Shown here piece by piece: positions 15,991 through 23,794 of a stretch of 35,862 nt of DNA (its first letter is position 1; every line of letters starts with the position of its first letter). The notes under the pieces were generated by a model, which was given only the letters and a program-made list of their open reading frames with translations, did not search any database and was not told the origin of the DNA. Position numbers and translations under genes: made by a program. The DNA comes from an uncultured Helicobacteraceae bacterium (GTDB lineage Bacteria; Campylobacterota; Campylobacteria; Campylobacterales; Helicobacteraceae), in contig CAKUOH010000023.1 of the NCBI GenBank assembly GCA_934668765.1, positions 1 to 35,862 of the forward strand, written 5' to 3'.

Positions 15991-17196
15991 ATGCTAATTG
16001 TGCAAAAATTCGGTGGGACGAGCGTAGGGGATTGCGAGCGAATCCAAAATATCGCTAAACGCGTGATTGAGACAAAGCAAAGTGGCGCAAAGCTTGTGGT
16101 GGTAGTATCTGCGATGAGTGGCGAGACGGATAAACTTATAGGCTATACAAAGCATTTTAGCGCATTGCCAAATGAGCGTGAGAGCGATAAAGTTTTAAGC
16201 ACGGGCGAGACTGTAACAAGTGCGCTTTTAGCCATCGCGCTAAATGAGTTTGGATTCAAAGCTGTATCGATGAGTGGGCGCGTGGCTGGGATTCACACAG
16301 ATTCGGTTCATACAAAAGCAAAGATTCAAGACATCGATACAAGCAATATTTTTAAGCATTTAGATGAGGATTATATAGTCGTGGTGGCTGGATTTCAAGG
16401 CGTGGGCGATGATGGATTTATCACAACGCTTGGACGAGGTGGAAGCGATTTAAGCGCGGTTGCGTTGGCTGGGGCTTTAAAGGCGGATATTTGTGAGATT
16501 TACACTGATGTCGATGGCGTTTTTACCACTGACCCGCGCATTGAATCAAAAGCTAAAAAAATCGATGAAATTAGTTATGATGAAATGTTGGAATTAGCGT
16601 CTTTGGGCGCAAAAGTATTGCTAAATCGCTCTGTTGAAATGGCAAAAAAATTAGGCGTGAAAATCATCACACGAAATTCTTTTAATCACAATGAAGGCAC
16701 AATTATCACAAACGAGGAGGAAATTATGGAAAAGCCTATTATTTCTGGCATTGCGCTAGATAGAAATCAAGCAAGAGTTAGCATCGTAGATGTCGATGAC
16801 AAGCCCGGAATTGCAGCAGAGCTTTTTAGTGCTTTGGCTGATTCAAACATAAATGTAGATATGATTGTCCAAACAATCGGGCGGGATGGCAAAACGGACA
16901 TTGATTTTACGATTCCAAAAACGGATATGGAGCTATGCAAAAAATTGCTAAATAATTACAAAGATGCCGCAAAGGGCATTGAATATGACGAAAATATCGC
17001 AAAAGTCTCCATCGTAGGACTTGGAATGAAAAGCCACTCTGGCGTGGCAAGCAAAACTTTTAGCGTAATGGCGCGAGAAAATATAAATATTATGATGATT
17101 AGCACAAGCGAGATTAAGATTTCCTTAATCATTGATGTGAAATACGCCGAACTTGCAGTGCGCTCACTTCATAGCGTATTTGGGCTAGATAAATAG
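15991..17196 (+). CDS. lysC: Aspartate kinase
   Basis: Aspartokinase (401 aa) catalyses phosphorylation of aspartate, the entry step to diaminopimelate/lysine, threonine and methionine. The N-terminal amino-acid kinase domain begins KFGGTSVGD and includes the TLGRGGSDLSAVALA loop and EIYTDVDGVFTTDPR. Two ACT domains follow (from about residue 255, beginning SGIALDRNQARVSIVDV, and from about 335), which usually bind lysine or threonine. Length matches H. pylori LysC (HP1229). Its ATG follows the nudH stop immediately; a 102-base gap with an 11-bp hairpin separates it from hobA. Confidence 0.96.
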   Translation: MLIVQKFGGTSVGDCERIQNIAKRVIETKQSGAKLVVVVSAMSGETDKLIGYTKHFSALPNERESDKVLSTGETVTSALLAIALNEFGFKAVSMSGRVAGIHTDSVHTKAKIQDIDTSNIFKHLDEDYIVVVAGFQGVGDDGFITTLGRGGSDLSAVALAGALKADICEIYTDVDGVFTTDPRIESKAKKIDEISYDEMLELASLGAKVLLNRSVEMAKKLGVKIITRNSFNHNEGTIITNEEEIMEKPIISGIALDRNQARVSIVDVDDKPGIAAELFSALADSNINVDMIVQTIGRDGKTDIDFTIPKTDMELCKKLLNNYKDAAKGIEYDENIAKVSIVGLGMKSHSGVASKTFSVMARENINIMMISTSEIKISLIIDVKYAELAVRSLHSVFGLDK

Positions 17197-17244
17197 AGTA
17201 TAAATCAAGAGAATCTTGCGTGAGATTTTTGGCGATTTGTGTGT

Positions 17245-17271
17245 ATATTTGGCGCGCTTTGCGCTAAATAT
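17245..17271 (+). other. 11-bp hairpin between lysC and hobA
   Basis: ATATTTGGCGC and GCGCTAAATAT pair over 11 bp (one G–U) around GCTTT. No T-run follows, so it is not a classical terminator; it could be a processing or attenuation site. Confidence 0.5.
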
Positions 17272-17298
17272 TATGTAGCGTAAATCTATGGGGCAAAT

Positions 17299-17844
17299 AT
17301 GAGCGAAAATATCCATCAACTTTTTGCAGATTGGACTTTGAGACTTTTACGCAAGGGCGAAAATGCTTTGACGCTATCGTGGCTTGAAGAACGCAGATTT
17401 GAGTGGTGTAGTCCCACATATCGTTTTATTCACAATGTGATTGCTAAGGGTAGCGCGATAATCCTATGCACAGATGTTAAACGCACTTGGTTTGGCGAAT
17501 ATATCTTACAGCACATAAATAGCGTAAATTCGCGTCCGCTTTTGCCTATTTTTTATATGAATAGCTCTTTGCCACGCGCGGAGCTAAACACGCAGTTAGT
17601 CGAGGATATGTTTAATATCGCTTTTAAAAATCACATACTTTGGTATATCGGGCGCACGGATAATAAATTAGCCACTCTTGCCATTGAGCAACAAGATAGC
17701 TTTATTTGGGCTTTTGATAGCAATTTACACACGGCGTTTCATTTGGATTCAAATGAATCTAGCGTGGATATAAAGCTTTTGCAACTTTTTTCCGTGCTTG
17801 ATAAAAGCATAGATGCGATAATGTTTGATGAGTTAGAGCCGTGA
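17299..17844 (+). CDS. hobA: DnaA-binding initiation factor HobA
   Basis: HobA (181 aa) is the Campylobacterota protein that binds domain I of DnaA and promotes orisome assembly at oriC; it is structurally related to E. coli DiaA. The call rests on length, on the conserved WTLRLLRKGENALTLSWLEE start, and on the strict place between lysC and holB as in H. pylori (HP1230). It is cytoplasmic, with no membrane segment. The 3' end overlaps holB by 4 bp (GTGA), so the initiation factor and the clamp-loader subunit are probably co-translated. Confidence 0.93.
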   Translation: MSENIHQLFADWTLRLLRKGENALTLSWLEERRFEWCSPTYRFIHNVIAKGSAIILCTDVKRTWFGEYILQHINSVNSRPLLPIFYMNSSLPRAELNTQLVEDMFNIAFKNHILWYIGRTDNKLATLAIEQQDSFIWAFDSNLHTAFHLDSNESSVDIKLLQLFSVLDKSIDAIMFDELEP

Positions 17845-18491
17845 ATATCGCAAATAGTGGCATTGGCGAGATTATCATCACAAATGATTTCGCGCTAGAA
17901 GTTGCGAATCTAAAAGAGAGCATTCCAAATACGCGTATTTTCCCTTACGCACCGGAGGAATTTAAAAAAGGCGAGTTTAAAATCAAACACGCAAGAGAGG
18001 CGATTGATGAGAGTATAATCGCTGAGACTTTACAAAAGACGATTATTTTGGCGGCTGATAAATTCAACATTGAGGCGCAAAATGCCCTGCTAAAAGTCCT
18101 AGAAGAGCCACCAAATAATGTGAAATTTATTTTGGTTACCAAGTATAAAAGTGCGATTCTGCCGACAATTTTATCACGCTTAATTCTTACAAATAAGCGC
18201 ACAAAAAGCGACACACCGCCATTTCCACTAGATATAACGCGTCTCAATTTAGAGGGCATAATGGGATTTTTGGAGGGCTTTGGATTTCAAGATAAGCGCG
18301 AAGAGATTCGCACAAAACTTACTAGCTTACTTTTTGCCGTGAGGGAGGCGAATCTAGTGCTAAATCGCAAAGAGTTAGATTGTTTTAGCAAGGCGATGAT
18401 AGAGATTGAAAGCTACGAACAACCGCGATATATTTTTTTAAAATTACTGCTAATGCTACTAGAGCATAAAAAACGCAGAGTTAAGGGGTAA
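17841..18491 (+). CDS. holB: DNA polymerase III delta' subunit (HolB)
   Basis: A short (216 aa) clamp-loader delta' subunit. The diagnostic segment is AQNALLKVLEEPPNNVKFIL followed by ILPTILSRL, as in delta'/RFC small subunits. The ATP-binding loop is absent, normal for delta'. The protein is much shorter than E. coli HolB but of the usual Helicobacter size (HP1231 class). The GTG start overlaps the hobA stop. In H. pylori folP follows; here a family A repeat and the hydrolase-fold gene follow instead. Confidence 0.9.
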   Translation: MNIANSGIGEIIITNDFALEVANLKESIPNTRIFPYAPEEFKKGEFKIKHAREAIDESIIAETLQKTIILAADKFNIEAQNALLKVLEEPPNNVKFILVTKYKSAILPTILSRLILTNKRTKSDTPPFPLDITRLNLEGIMGFLEGFGFQDKREEIRTKLTSLLFAVREANLVLNRKELDCFSKAMIEIESYEQPRYIFLKLLLMLLEHKKRRVKG

Positions 18492-18504
18492 AACAATAAA
18501 AATT

Positions 18505-18546
18505 CGTCATTGCGAGGAGATTTGTGTAAATTGTGTAAAGCAATCT
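18505..18546 (-). repeat. Family A repeat downstream of holB
   Basis: Inverted copy: CGTCATTGCGAGGAG at one end and AAAGCAATC at the other, with a TTTGTGTAAATTGTGTAAA centre. The centre is a direct repeat rather than a palindrome, so this copy is degenerate. Confidence 0.7.
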
Positions 18547-18603
18547 AAATTGCACAAAATTAGCACATATTTTAGCGTAAATATTTTTTAAAGCAAATTG
18601 CAA

Positions 18604-18609
18604 TATAAT
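18604..18609 (+). promoter_or_regulatory. Probable -10 box of the hydrolase-fold gene
   Basis: TATAAT 33 bases before the ATG at 18643. It lies inside the longer ORF that could start at 18598, which supports the later start. Confidence 0.55.
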
Positions 18610-18642
18610 TGCGATAAATTCAAAATAAGCGAGGTTAGTGAT

Positions 18643-19329
18643 ATGTTAAAATCAGCATTAAGAGGCATTTTGGTGGCTATATTTGCGAGTGGTGGGCTAT
18701 TTGCGGCTGATGATGTGAAAATCTATATCATTCACGGATTTGGCGCAAATAGCGAGTCATATTGGTATCCGTGGCTAAAGAGCGAATTAAGTAGCGAGGT
18801 GGGCAAGAAAATCAAGGCGGAGAATATCATTATCCCTGATTTGCCCACGCCACCTACTTTACAAGCGTGGAAAGATAAGATTAAAGAAGAAGTCGCGGGG
18901 CAGATGAATGAGCGGACATATTTCGTAACGCACGGAATCGGAGGCGTGGCTACGCTAAAATTCATCGAAGAGAGCGGACACAAAGTGGGTGGAATTGTGC
19001 TTGTGGGTGGCTTTGATAAACCATTTCAAGGGGTGCAAAATAATATCAAAACCTTTACAAACGCCCTGCTAGATTATAAAAATCTAGCGCAGCACATTAA
19101 GCACATAGCCGTAATCTCCGCGCGAGACGATAAAAGTATCCCTTATAGTGCAAGTGAGGATTTGGCAGATAAGCTGAATGCGAAGTTTATTTTAGAGCAG
19201 GGTGGCAGGGTAAAGGCGAATCAAGTCGGCTACACAAGCCCACGAATCATATATAGCGAGATTCGTCTAATGATTGACGCGGACAATCCACCGCCACCGC
19301 CAGCAGATGACAAGGCAAAAAAGAAGTAG
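18643..19329 (+). CDS. Exported RBBP9/YdeN-like alpha/beta-hydrolase-fold protein lacking catalytic residues
   Basis: A 228-aa protein with a signal peptide (residues 1–21, ending GGLFAA). I start it at 18643 because AAGCGAGG lies 7 bases upstream and a TATAAT box lies inside the longer ORF. The mature part follows the RBBP9/YdeN serine-hydrolase fold: IYIIHGFGANSESYWYPWL, an LPTPPTLQAW loop, the nucleophile elbow THGIGG at 96–101, an SARDDKSIPYS acid strand at 159–169, and GGRVKANQVGYT at 187–198. The elbow Ser is Gly98, and the usual GGHF His is Arg189, so two of three catalytic residues are missing. A proline-rich, lysine-rich tail ends it. It looks like a periplasmic pseudoenzyme, perhaps a binding protein. 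No partner is visible. Confidence 0.8.
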   Translation: MLKSALRGILVAIFASGGLFAADDVKIYIIHGFGANSESYWYPWLKSELSSEVGKKIKAENIIIPDLPTPPTLQAWKDKIKEEVAGQMNERTYFVTHGIGGVATLKFIEESGHKVGGIVLVGGFDKPFQGVQNNIKTFTNALLDYKNLAQHIKHIAVISARDDKSIPYSASEDLADKLNAKFILEQGGRVKANQVGYTSPRIIYSEIRLMIDADNPPPPPADDKAKKK

Positions 19330-19392
19330 GGCATTAAAGTTGTTTAAATACTAGATATTTGCCCGATATATTAGAATTTAGGAGGATTTAAT

Positions 19393-20448
19393 ATGAGAGT
19401 GTTTTTTTGCGCCGTAGTTGCCTTTGTGGTTGGCGCGTTTGTGATAGGCTGTGCGGATTTGGATTATGTCGATGATTACTCAGATTCCACATTCTATGAT
19501 GATGAATACACAGAAGAAGAAATCATAGATGAAGAGGACGAGGAATACGCACAGGACGCAGCAGATGAGGAAGTAGTGCAGTTTGCAAGTATGTCAAATA
19601 AACAAGATGAAGCCAAACCTACCAAATCCACAGAATCAAGTAAGCTTACCCTATCAAATAAAGATGATGAGGAAGTTGAATATATTGATGAAGATGAAGC
19701 TACAAATGATGAATCTAGTGAAAAACACGCCAATAAAGAAATTGCAGAGAAACAATCTACACCACAGCAAGAGCCACAAAGTGCCACTACACCAGCTTTA
19801 CAGCCTGTTCCAGCACCCAAAGAAACAGCAAAAGTAGAGCCAAAAAGCCCAAAAAACGCAGATGCAAATGCACCTAAAATCTCACGAGATTCGCGCCCTG
19901 CGGTAGTTGTGGCAGGTGCAAATAAGCCAAATGTAAGCAATCAAAAGATTCGTGGCAAGGGGACAAGAGGCTTAAATCAATCCGTAGCCAAGCTAAAAGC
20001 GCAATGCGAAAATAATGGCAATTTGCAAAAGTGCGAGGATTTAGGGCGAATCTACGCTGTGCGTGGCAATATCAGCTCATCTATTGAATATTACGAACGC
20101 GCTTGTGATAGTGGGAATGGCTTAATTTTATCGTGCTTTTTTCTATCCAAAATCTATGAAAATGACGGCAGCGCAGACCTTGCGGGGCATTATTCAAGTC
20201 TAATAAACGAAAGCACATTGCGCAACGCCAAAGTCGGCAAGATAGAATTGTTACTATCCACAGGCAAGGCAAATGTAGTCAAGCGCAATTTACGAATGTC
20301 TTGTGCGGAAGGCAAAGATGATTCGTGCAAATTTTTGGATTATCTATATAAGATTCGAGGCGAAAAAAGCGAGGCAAGAACCTACTTTGGCACAGAGTGC
20401 TGGAGAGGTAACGCCCTTTCGTGCGATATTTTAAGGACTTCATATTAA
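19393..20448 (+). CDS. Lipoprotein with acidic linker and Sel1-like cysteine repeats (paralogue 1)
   Basis: A 351-aa predicted lipoprotein: hydrophobic N-terminus with lipobox V-I-G-C20. Residues 21–70 are extremely acidic (runs of Asp and Glu), followed by a Gln/Pro/Ala/Lys-rich linker to about 195. The C-terminal about 150 residues hold Sel1/TPR-like helical pairs with regularly spaced cysteines (C-x8-C in CENNGNLQKC, CAEGKDDSC, CWRGNALSC), as in the Helicobacter cysteine-rich proteins, where each pair forms a disulfide. The conserved piece CEDLGRIYAVRG is shared with the next gene. GGAGG at 19381–19385 sets the start. Function unknown; a surface or periplasmic binding role is possible. Confidence 0.83.
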   Translation: MRVFFCAVVAFVVGAFVIGCADLDYVDDYSDSTFYDDEYTEEEIIDEEDEEYAQDAADEEVVQFASMSNKQDEAKPTKSTESSKLTLSNKDDEEVEYIDEDEATNDESSEKHANKEIAEKQSTPQQEPQSATTPALQPVPAPKETAKVEPKSPKNADANAPKISRDSRPAVVVAGANKPNVSNQKIRGKGTRGLNQSVAKLKAQCENNGNLQKCEDLGRIYAVRGNISSSIEYYERACDSGNGLILSCFFLSKIYENDGSADLAGHYSSLINESTLRNAKVGKIELLLSTGKANVVKRNLRMSCAEGKDDSCKFLDYLYKIRGEKSEARTYFGTECWRGNALSCDILRTSY

Positions 20449-20478
20449 GAATCTATTGCAAATCTAGGGCGCGACTTC

Positions 20479-20504
20479 CTATGCGCCTAATTTGCATAGT
20501 TTTT
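20479..20504 (+). terminator. Rho-independent terminator after lipoprotein 1
   Basis: CTATGC and GCATAG form a 6-bp stem around a 9-base loop, followed by five T. A competing hairpin (GGCGC 20468–20472 with GCGCC 20483–20487) shares bases with it. Confidence 0.55.
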
Positions 20505-20596
20505 AATCTCTCATTACCGCCAATCTAACACTAAAACATCTAGCGAATCTAGCGCAATGCCGATATGTCATAAAGGTTGATTTCAAGGATTGTGTT

Positions 20597-21574
20597 ATGA
20601 AAATTTTTGTCTATACTGCGCTTGTGTGCGCATTTGGAGCGTTTTGGCTGGGCTGTGCGGAAGTGGAATATAGTGAGATGACTGAAATGGTTGATTGGGA
20701 TAATATCACTAGTGATTTGGGTAAGTTAGCCGAATCTAATGCTAATTTAAACGCGACAAAGGCAAATAAATCTGCACAAAAATCTAAAGCATCTCCCAAA
20801 TTAGCCAAATCTAGCAAATCCCAAAATTCAGCTCCAAAAAATACCGCAAAAAGCACCATAGATTCGCATAAATCTATGGAATCCACACAAAGTAAATCTA
20901 CGCCAAAAAGTGCGAATCCGCTAGTAGATTTTCAAGATTCTAGTGCGATTCAAATGATAGATTCGCAGGATTTAGGCACGAATCAAGCACAAGATTTGCA
21001 AGATTTACACACAAATCAAATACAAAGCTCCAAAGATTCACGCATTTTAAATCAATCTGCGCCAAAGATAAAATTTTCATTTAATCCTGCCAAGCTAAAT
21101 CAGTCCTTGCCACAGCTAGAATCGCGTTGCGCTTCGGGCGATTTAGGGTATTGTGAGGATTTGGGGCGAATCTACGCCGTGCAAGAAAAGCGTGATTTAG
21201 CGGTGGCGCATTACAAACGCGCCTGTAATAACGGCAAAGGCAAGGTAATGTCTTGCTTTTTTCTCTCGCTTATTTACGCAAATAATGGCGATAGCGCGAC
21301 TTCAAGCGAATATTTGAGTGTGATTAGCGATAAGCTAGAATCGCACAAAATTGATGAGGCAGAATTGCTGCTATCTATCGGCGAGATTGCGCTTATCAAA
21401 GAAAAATTGCAAAATTTTTGCGCCAATGGCGAATCTAGCTCGTGCAAGATTTTATCTAGTGTTTTTAAGATTCGCAGCGAAAATAGCGAAGCAAGGGCGT
21501 TTTTTAGCGCGGGATGCAAACGCACAAATAATCCAAATGCTATACCTTGTGTGATTCTAAAATCTTTGCAGTGA
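20597..21574 (+). CDS. Lipoprotein with Ser/Lys-rich linker and Sel1-like cysteine repeats (paralogue 2)
   Basis: A 325-aa tandem paralogue of the gene before it. The N-terminus ends in W-L-G-C20; Trp at -3 is unusual for a lipobox, yet the aligned Cys20 of the paralogue supports lipidation. The linker (about 45–170) is rich in Ser, Lys, Ala, Asn and later Asp-Gln, not acidic as in paralogue 1. The C-terminal about 145 residues align with paralogue 1: CEDLGRIYAVQ, SCFFLSLIYANNG, AELLLSIGE, then C-x7-C pairs (CANGESSSC). The repeats thus stayed conserved while the linkers diverged completely. AAGGATTGTGTT precedes the start. A strong terminator follows at 21654. Function unknown. Confidence 0.83.
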   Translation: MKIFVYTALVCAFGAFWLGCAEVEYSEMTEMVDWDNITSDLGKLAESNANLNATKANKSAQKSKASPKLAKSSKSQNSAPKNTAKSTIDSHKSMESTQSKSTPKSANPLVDFQDSSAIQMIDSQDLGTNQAQDLQDLHTNQIQSSKDSRILNQSAPKIKFSFNPAKLNQSLPQLESRCASGDLGYCEDLGRIYAVQEKRDLAVAHYKRACNNGKGKVMSCFFLSLIYANNGDSATSSEYLSVISDKLESHKIDEAELLLSIGEIALIKEKLQNFCANGESSSCKILSSVFKIRSENSEARAFFSAGCKRTNNPNAIPCVILKSLQ

Positions 21575-21653
21575 TTTTTGGATAAGAAATTTTGAAATAA
21601 AATGGGCTAATAACGCGCTTTGAATGTTAATTAAGCAGTTAAGTGTTTCTTTG

Positions 21654-21691
21654 CGCTAGATTTGGCATATAGCGCAAATCTAGCGACTTTT
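21654..21691 (+). terminator. Terminator after lipoprotein 2
   Basis: Perfect 11-bp stem CGCTAGATTTG / CAAATCTAGCG around a 10-base loop, then ACTTTTATT. It sits between two convergent genes and its T-run serves the plus strand. Confidence 0.7.
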
Positions 21692-21699
21692 ATTAAAAT

Positions 21700-22248
21700 C
21701 TACTCAATCACGCCACAAGCCATTCTTGCACCGCCACCGCCAAGTGCTGCTGGATGGTCGCTGTGATTATCTCCACCAAAGTGAATCATTAAAGCGTGTT
21801 TTTTGATTTCTTTAATGTCTTTAAGTTTAGGAGCTAATACAGGATTATTTGCATTGCCGTCCTTATCCACATACAAGGCTGGTAAATCGCCCTTGTGTCC
21901 TTTATCGTCCCAAGGTAAAGAGTGATTGGTGGTTTTTTCAGGGTCCCAGTGTCCGCCTGCTTTCATTCCAAGCCCTTTGTCAGTCGCACCACAGTCAGCA
22001 TTTTCGTGGATATGAAAGCCGTGAATCCCTGCTTCTAAGCCTTTAAGATTTGGGAAAAATGCCACACCATAAGGGGTTTGCACAGCGACAATCTCACCTG
22101 CATCTTTGTTTGCCTTTTTATCTAAAACCTGCATTTTGATTACCAAATGCTCTTTGGCGGATTTTGGGTCAAAATTCTCCATATTTGCCGCCATAAGCGC
22201 ACTTACCGCCATACCTGCTACCATTAAAGTTAAAAGAAACTTTCTCAT
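21700..22248 (-). CDS. sodC: Periplasmic Cu/Zn superoxide dismutase
   Basis: SodC (182 aa) converts superoxide to hydrogen peroxide and oxygen in the periplasm. A signal peptide covers residues 1–20 ([13 protein letters not shown]). Copper ligands are seen in [11 protein letters not shown], the zinc-loop histidines in the [15 protein letters not shown] region with [15 protein letters not shown], and the final copper His in [15 protein letters not shown]. The C-terminal [12 protein letters not shown] supplies the second disulfide Cys. All expected metal ligands appear intact. Minus-strand AAAGGATAAATA sets the start. It is single-gene, convergent to lipoprotein 2 and divergent from metK. Confidence 0.96.
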   Translation of the reverse strand: MRKFLLTLMVAGMAVSALMAANMENFDPKSAKEHLVIKMQVLDKKANKDAGEIVAVQTPYGVAFFPNLKGLEAGIHGFHIHENADCGATDKGLGMKAGGHWDPEKTTNHSLPWDDKGHKGDLPALYVDKDGNANNPVLAPKLKDIKEIKKHALMIHFGGDNHSDHPAALGGGGARMACGVIE

Positions 22249-22288
22249 TATTTATCCTTTGATTTGAAATTTTTTAAGGCAGTGGAAT

Positions 22289-22294
22289 GTTATA
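22289..22294 (-). promoter_or_regulatory. Possible -10 box of sodC
   Basis: Minus-strand TATAAC, 41 bases before the sodC start. Confidence 0.4.
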
Positions 22295-22415
22295 AAAAAA
22301 ATATTAAGAAATTATGTATTTTTGGATTTTGCGAATCGCAACGATTCGTAACTATTTAGATTCAAATTTTTCTAAAAAATTTCAAAAACATAATGTAATT
22401 TTAAGTTTTTGGTGC

Positions 22416-22421
22416 TACAAT
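22416..22421 (+). promoter_or_regulatory. Probable extended -10 box of metK
   Basis: TGCTACAAT: TACAAT with the TGn extension, 44 bases before the metK ATG at 22465. Confidence 0.5.
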
Positions 22422-22464
22422 TTCGTCTATATTTTTTTAAAATTCAAAATACAAGGTGAATCTA

Positions 22465-23622
22465 ATGAAATCTTTTCTTTTTACTAGCGAATCGGTAACC
22501 GAAGGACATCCCGATAAAATGGCTGACCAAATCAGCGATGCGGTGTTGGATTATATCATTGCGCGTGATAAAAATGCGCGTGTGGCGTGCGAAACGCTAC
22601 TAAGCAATGGCTTTTGTGTCATCGCTGGTGAGCTAAAAACTAGCATTTACGCGCCTATGCAGGACATTGCGCGTGAAGTGGTGCAAGACATCGGCTACAC
22701 AGACGCGCTTTATGGCTTTGATTATAAGTCCTGTGCGGTGCTAAATGGCATAGGTGAGCAAAGCCCTGATATAAATCAAGGCGTGGATAGAGAAGATGGC
22801 GAAATCGGTGCTGGCGACCAAGGGCTTATGTTTGGCTATGCGTGCAGGGAGACGCCTAGCCTTATGCCACTGCCTATTTGGCTTTCACACCGCTTGACAG
22901 AGGGATTAGCAGCGAAGCGAAAGGACGGCACTCTGCCATTTTTGCGCCCTGATGGCAAATCTCAAGTAACCGTGCGCTATGAAAATGGCGTCCCAAAAGC
23001 TATTGATACGATTGTGATTTCTACGCAACACAGCCCCGAAACGCAACAAAACCACCTAAAAGACGCCGTGATTGAAGAAATCGTGCAAAAAGTCCTACCA
23101 AAAGAATATTTAAATGATAATATCCGCTACTTTGTCAATCCCACAGGCAAGTTTGTCATAGGCGGTCCGCAAGGCGATGCGGGGCTAACGGGACGCAAGA
23201 TTATTGTAGATACTTATGGTGGGAGCTGTCCGCACGGGGGCGGTGCATTTAGTGGCAAAGACCCTAGCAAAGTCGATAGAAGCGCGGCATACTCTGCGCG
23301 ATATGTGGCGAAAAATCTCGTGGCAAGTGGCGTGTGTGATAAAGCAGTGGTGCAACTAGCCTACGCAATCGGCGTGGTAGAGCCCGTCTCAATTTTAGTA
23401 GATACGCAAGGCACGGGAAAAGTGGAAGATTCGGTGCTAACTGAATGCGTGAAAAACACCTTTCGCCTAACGCCAAAAGGTATCATAGAATCGCTTGATT
23501 TGCTCCGCCCAATCTATCGCAAAACAGCAGCGTATGGACACTTTGGGCGCGAACTGCCTGAATTTAGCTGGGAAAAAACGGACAAAATCGAAGCGATAAA
23601 GGATTTTTGTAAGATTAAGTAG
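22465..23622 (+). CDS. metK: S-adenosylmethionine synthase
   Basis: MetK (385 aa) makes S-adenosylmethionine from methionine and ATP. Visible signatures are [12 protein letters not shown] at the N-terminus, [12 protein letters not shown], and [18 protein letters not shown], all intact; length is normal. I start at ATG 22465, nine codon-bases after an in-frame GTG at 22456, because the AAGG of AAGGTGAAT is then correctly spaced and the GTG itself lies in the ribosome site. The gene stands alone. A hairpin-rich gap follows. Confidence 0.97.
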   Translation: MKSFLFTSESVTEGHPDKMADQISDAVLDYIIARDKNARVACETLLSNGFCVIAGELKTSIYAPMQDIAREVVQDIGYTDALYGFDYKSCAVLNGIGEQSPDINQGVDREDGEIGAGDQGLMFGYACRETPSLMPLPIWLSHRLTEGLAAKRKDGTLPFLRPDGKSQVTVRYENGVPKAIDTIVISTQHSPETQQNHLKDAVIEEIVQKVLPKEYLNDNIRYFVNPTGKFVIGGPQGDAGLTGRKIIVDTYGGSCPHGGGAFSGKDPSKVDRSAAYSARYVAKNLVASGVCDKAVVQLAYAIGVVEPVSILVDTQGTGKVEDSVLTECVKNTFRLTPKGIIESLDLLRPIYRKTAAYGHFGRELPEFSWEKTDKIEAIKDFCKIK

Positions 23623-23643
23623 ATTGAATGCCATATTTGCACG

Positions 23644-23728
23644 ACAAATAATCGAAGTAGTCGCAGTAGTGCTTTGATTGATAGCTACACTTTGAAGCGA
23701 AGTGTGGCTATCGTGCAGATGATTATTT
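23644..23728. repeat. Hairpin element downstream of metK
   Basis: A lead of 33 bases (23644–23676) similar to 15168–15200 in hemW precedes a hairpin GATAGCTACACTT / AAGTGTGGCTATC (23680–23712, 13 bp with one G–U). Outside it AAATAATC and GATTATTT can pair as well. No T-run directly follows the stem. Confidence 0.7.
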
Positions 23729-23794
23729 AAAACAAGCGAAGCGCAGTTTATTTAGTAAATACAAATTATATATCCGTAATGCACAAAAAGCGAC

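Noticed and set aside
23680..23712. Rho-independent terminator of metK
   Set aside because: The stem is strong, but no T-run follows; it is listed as a repeat element instead.
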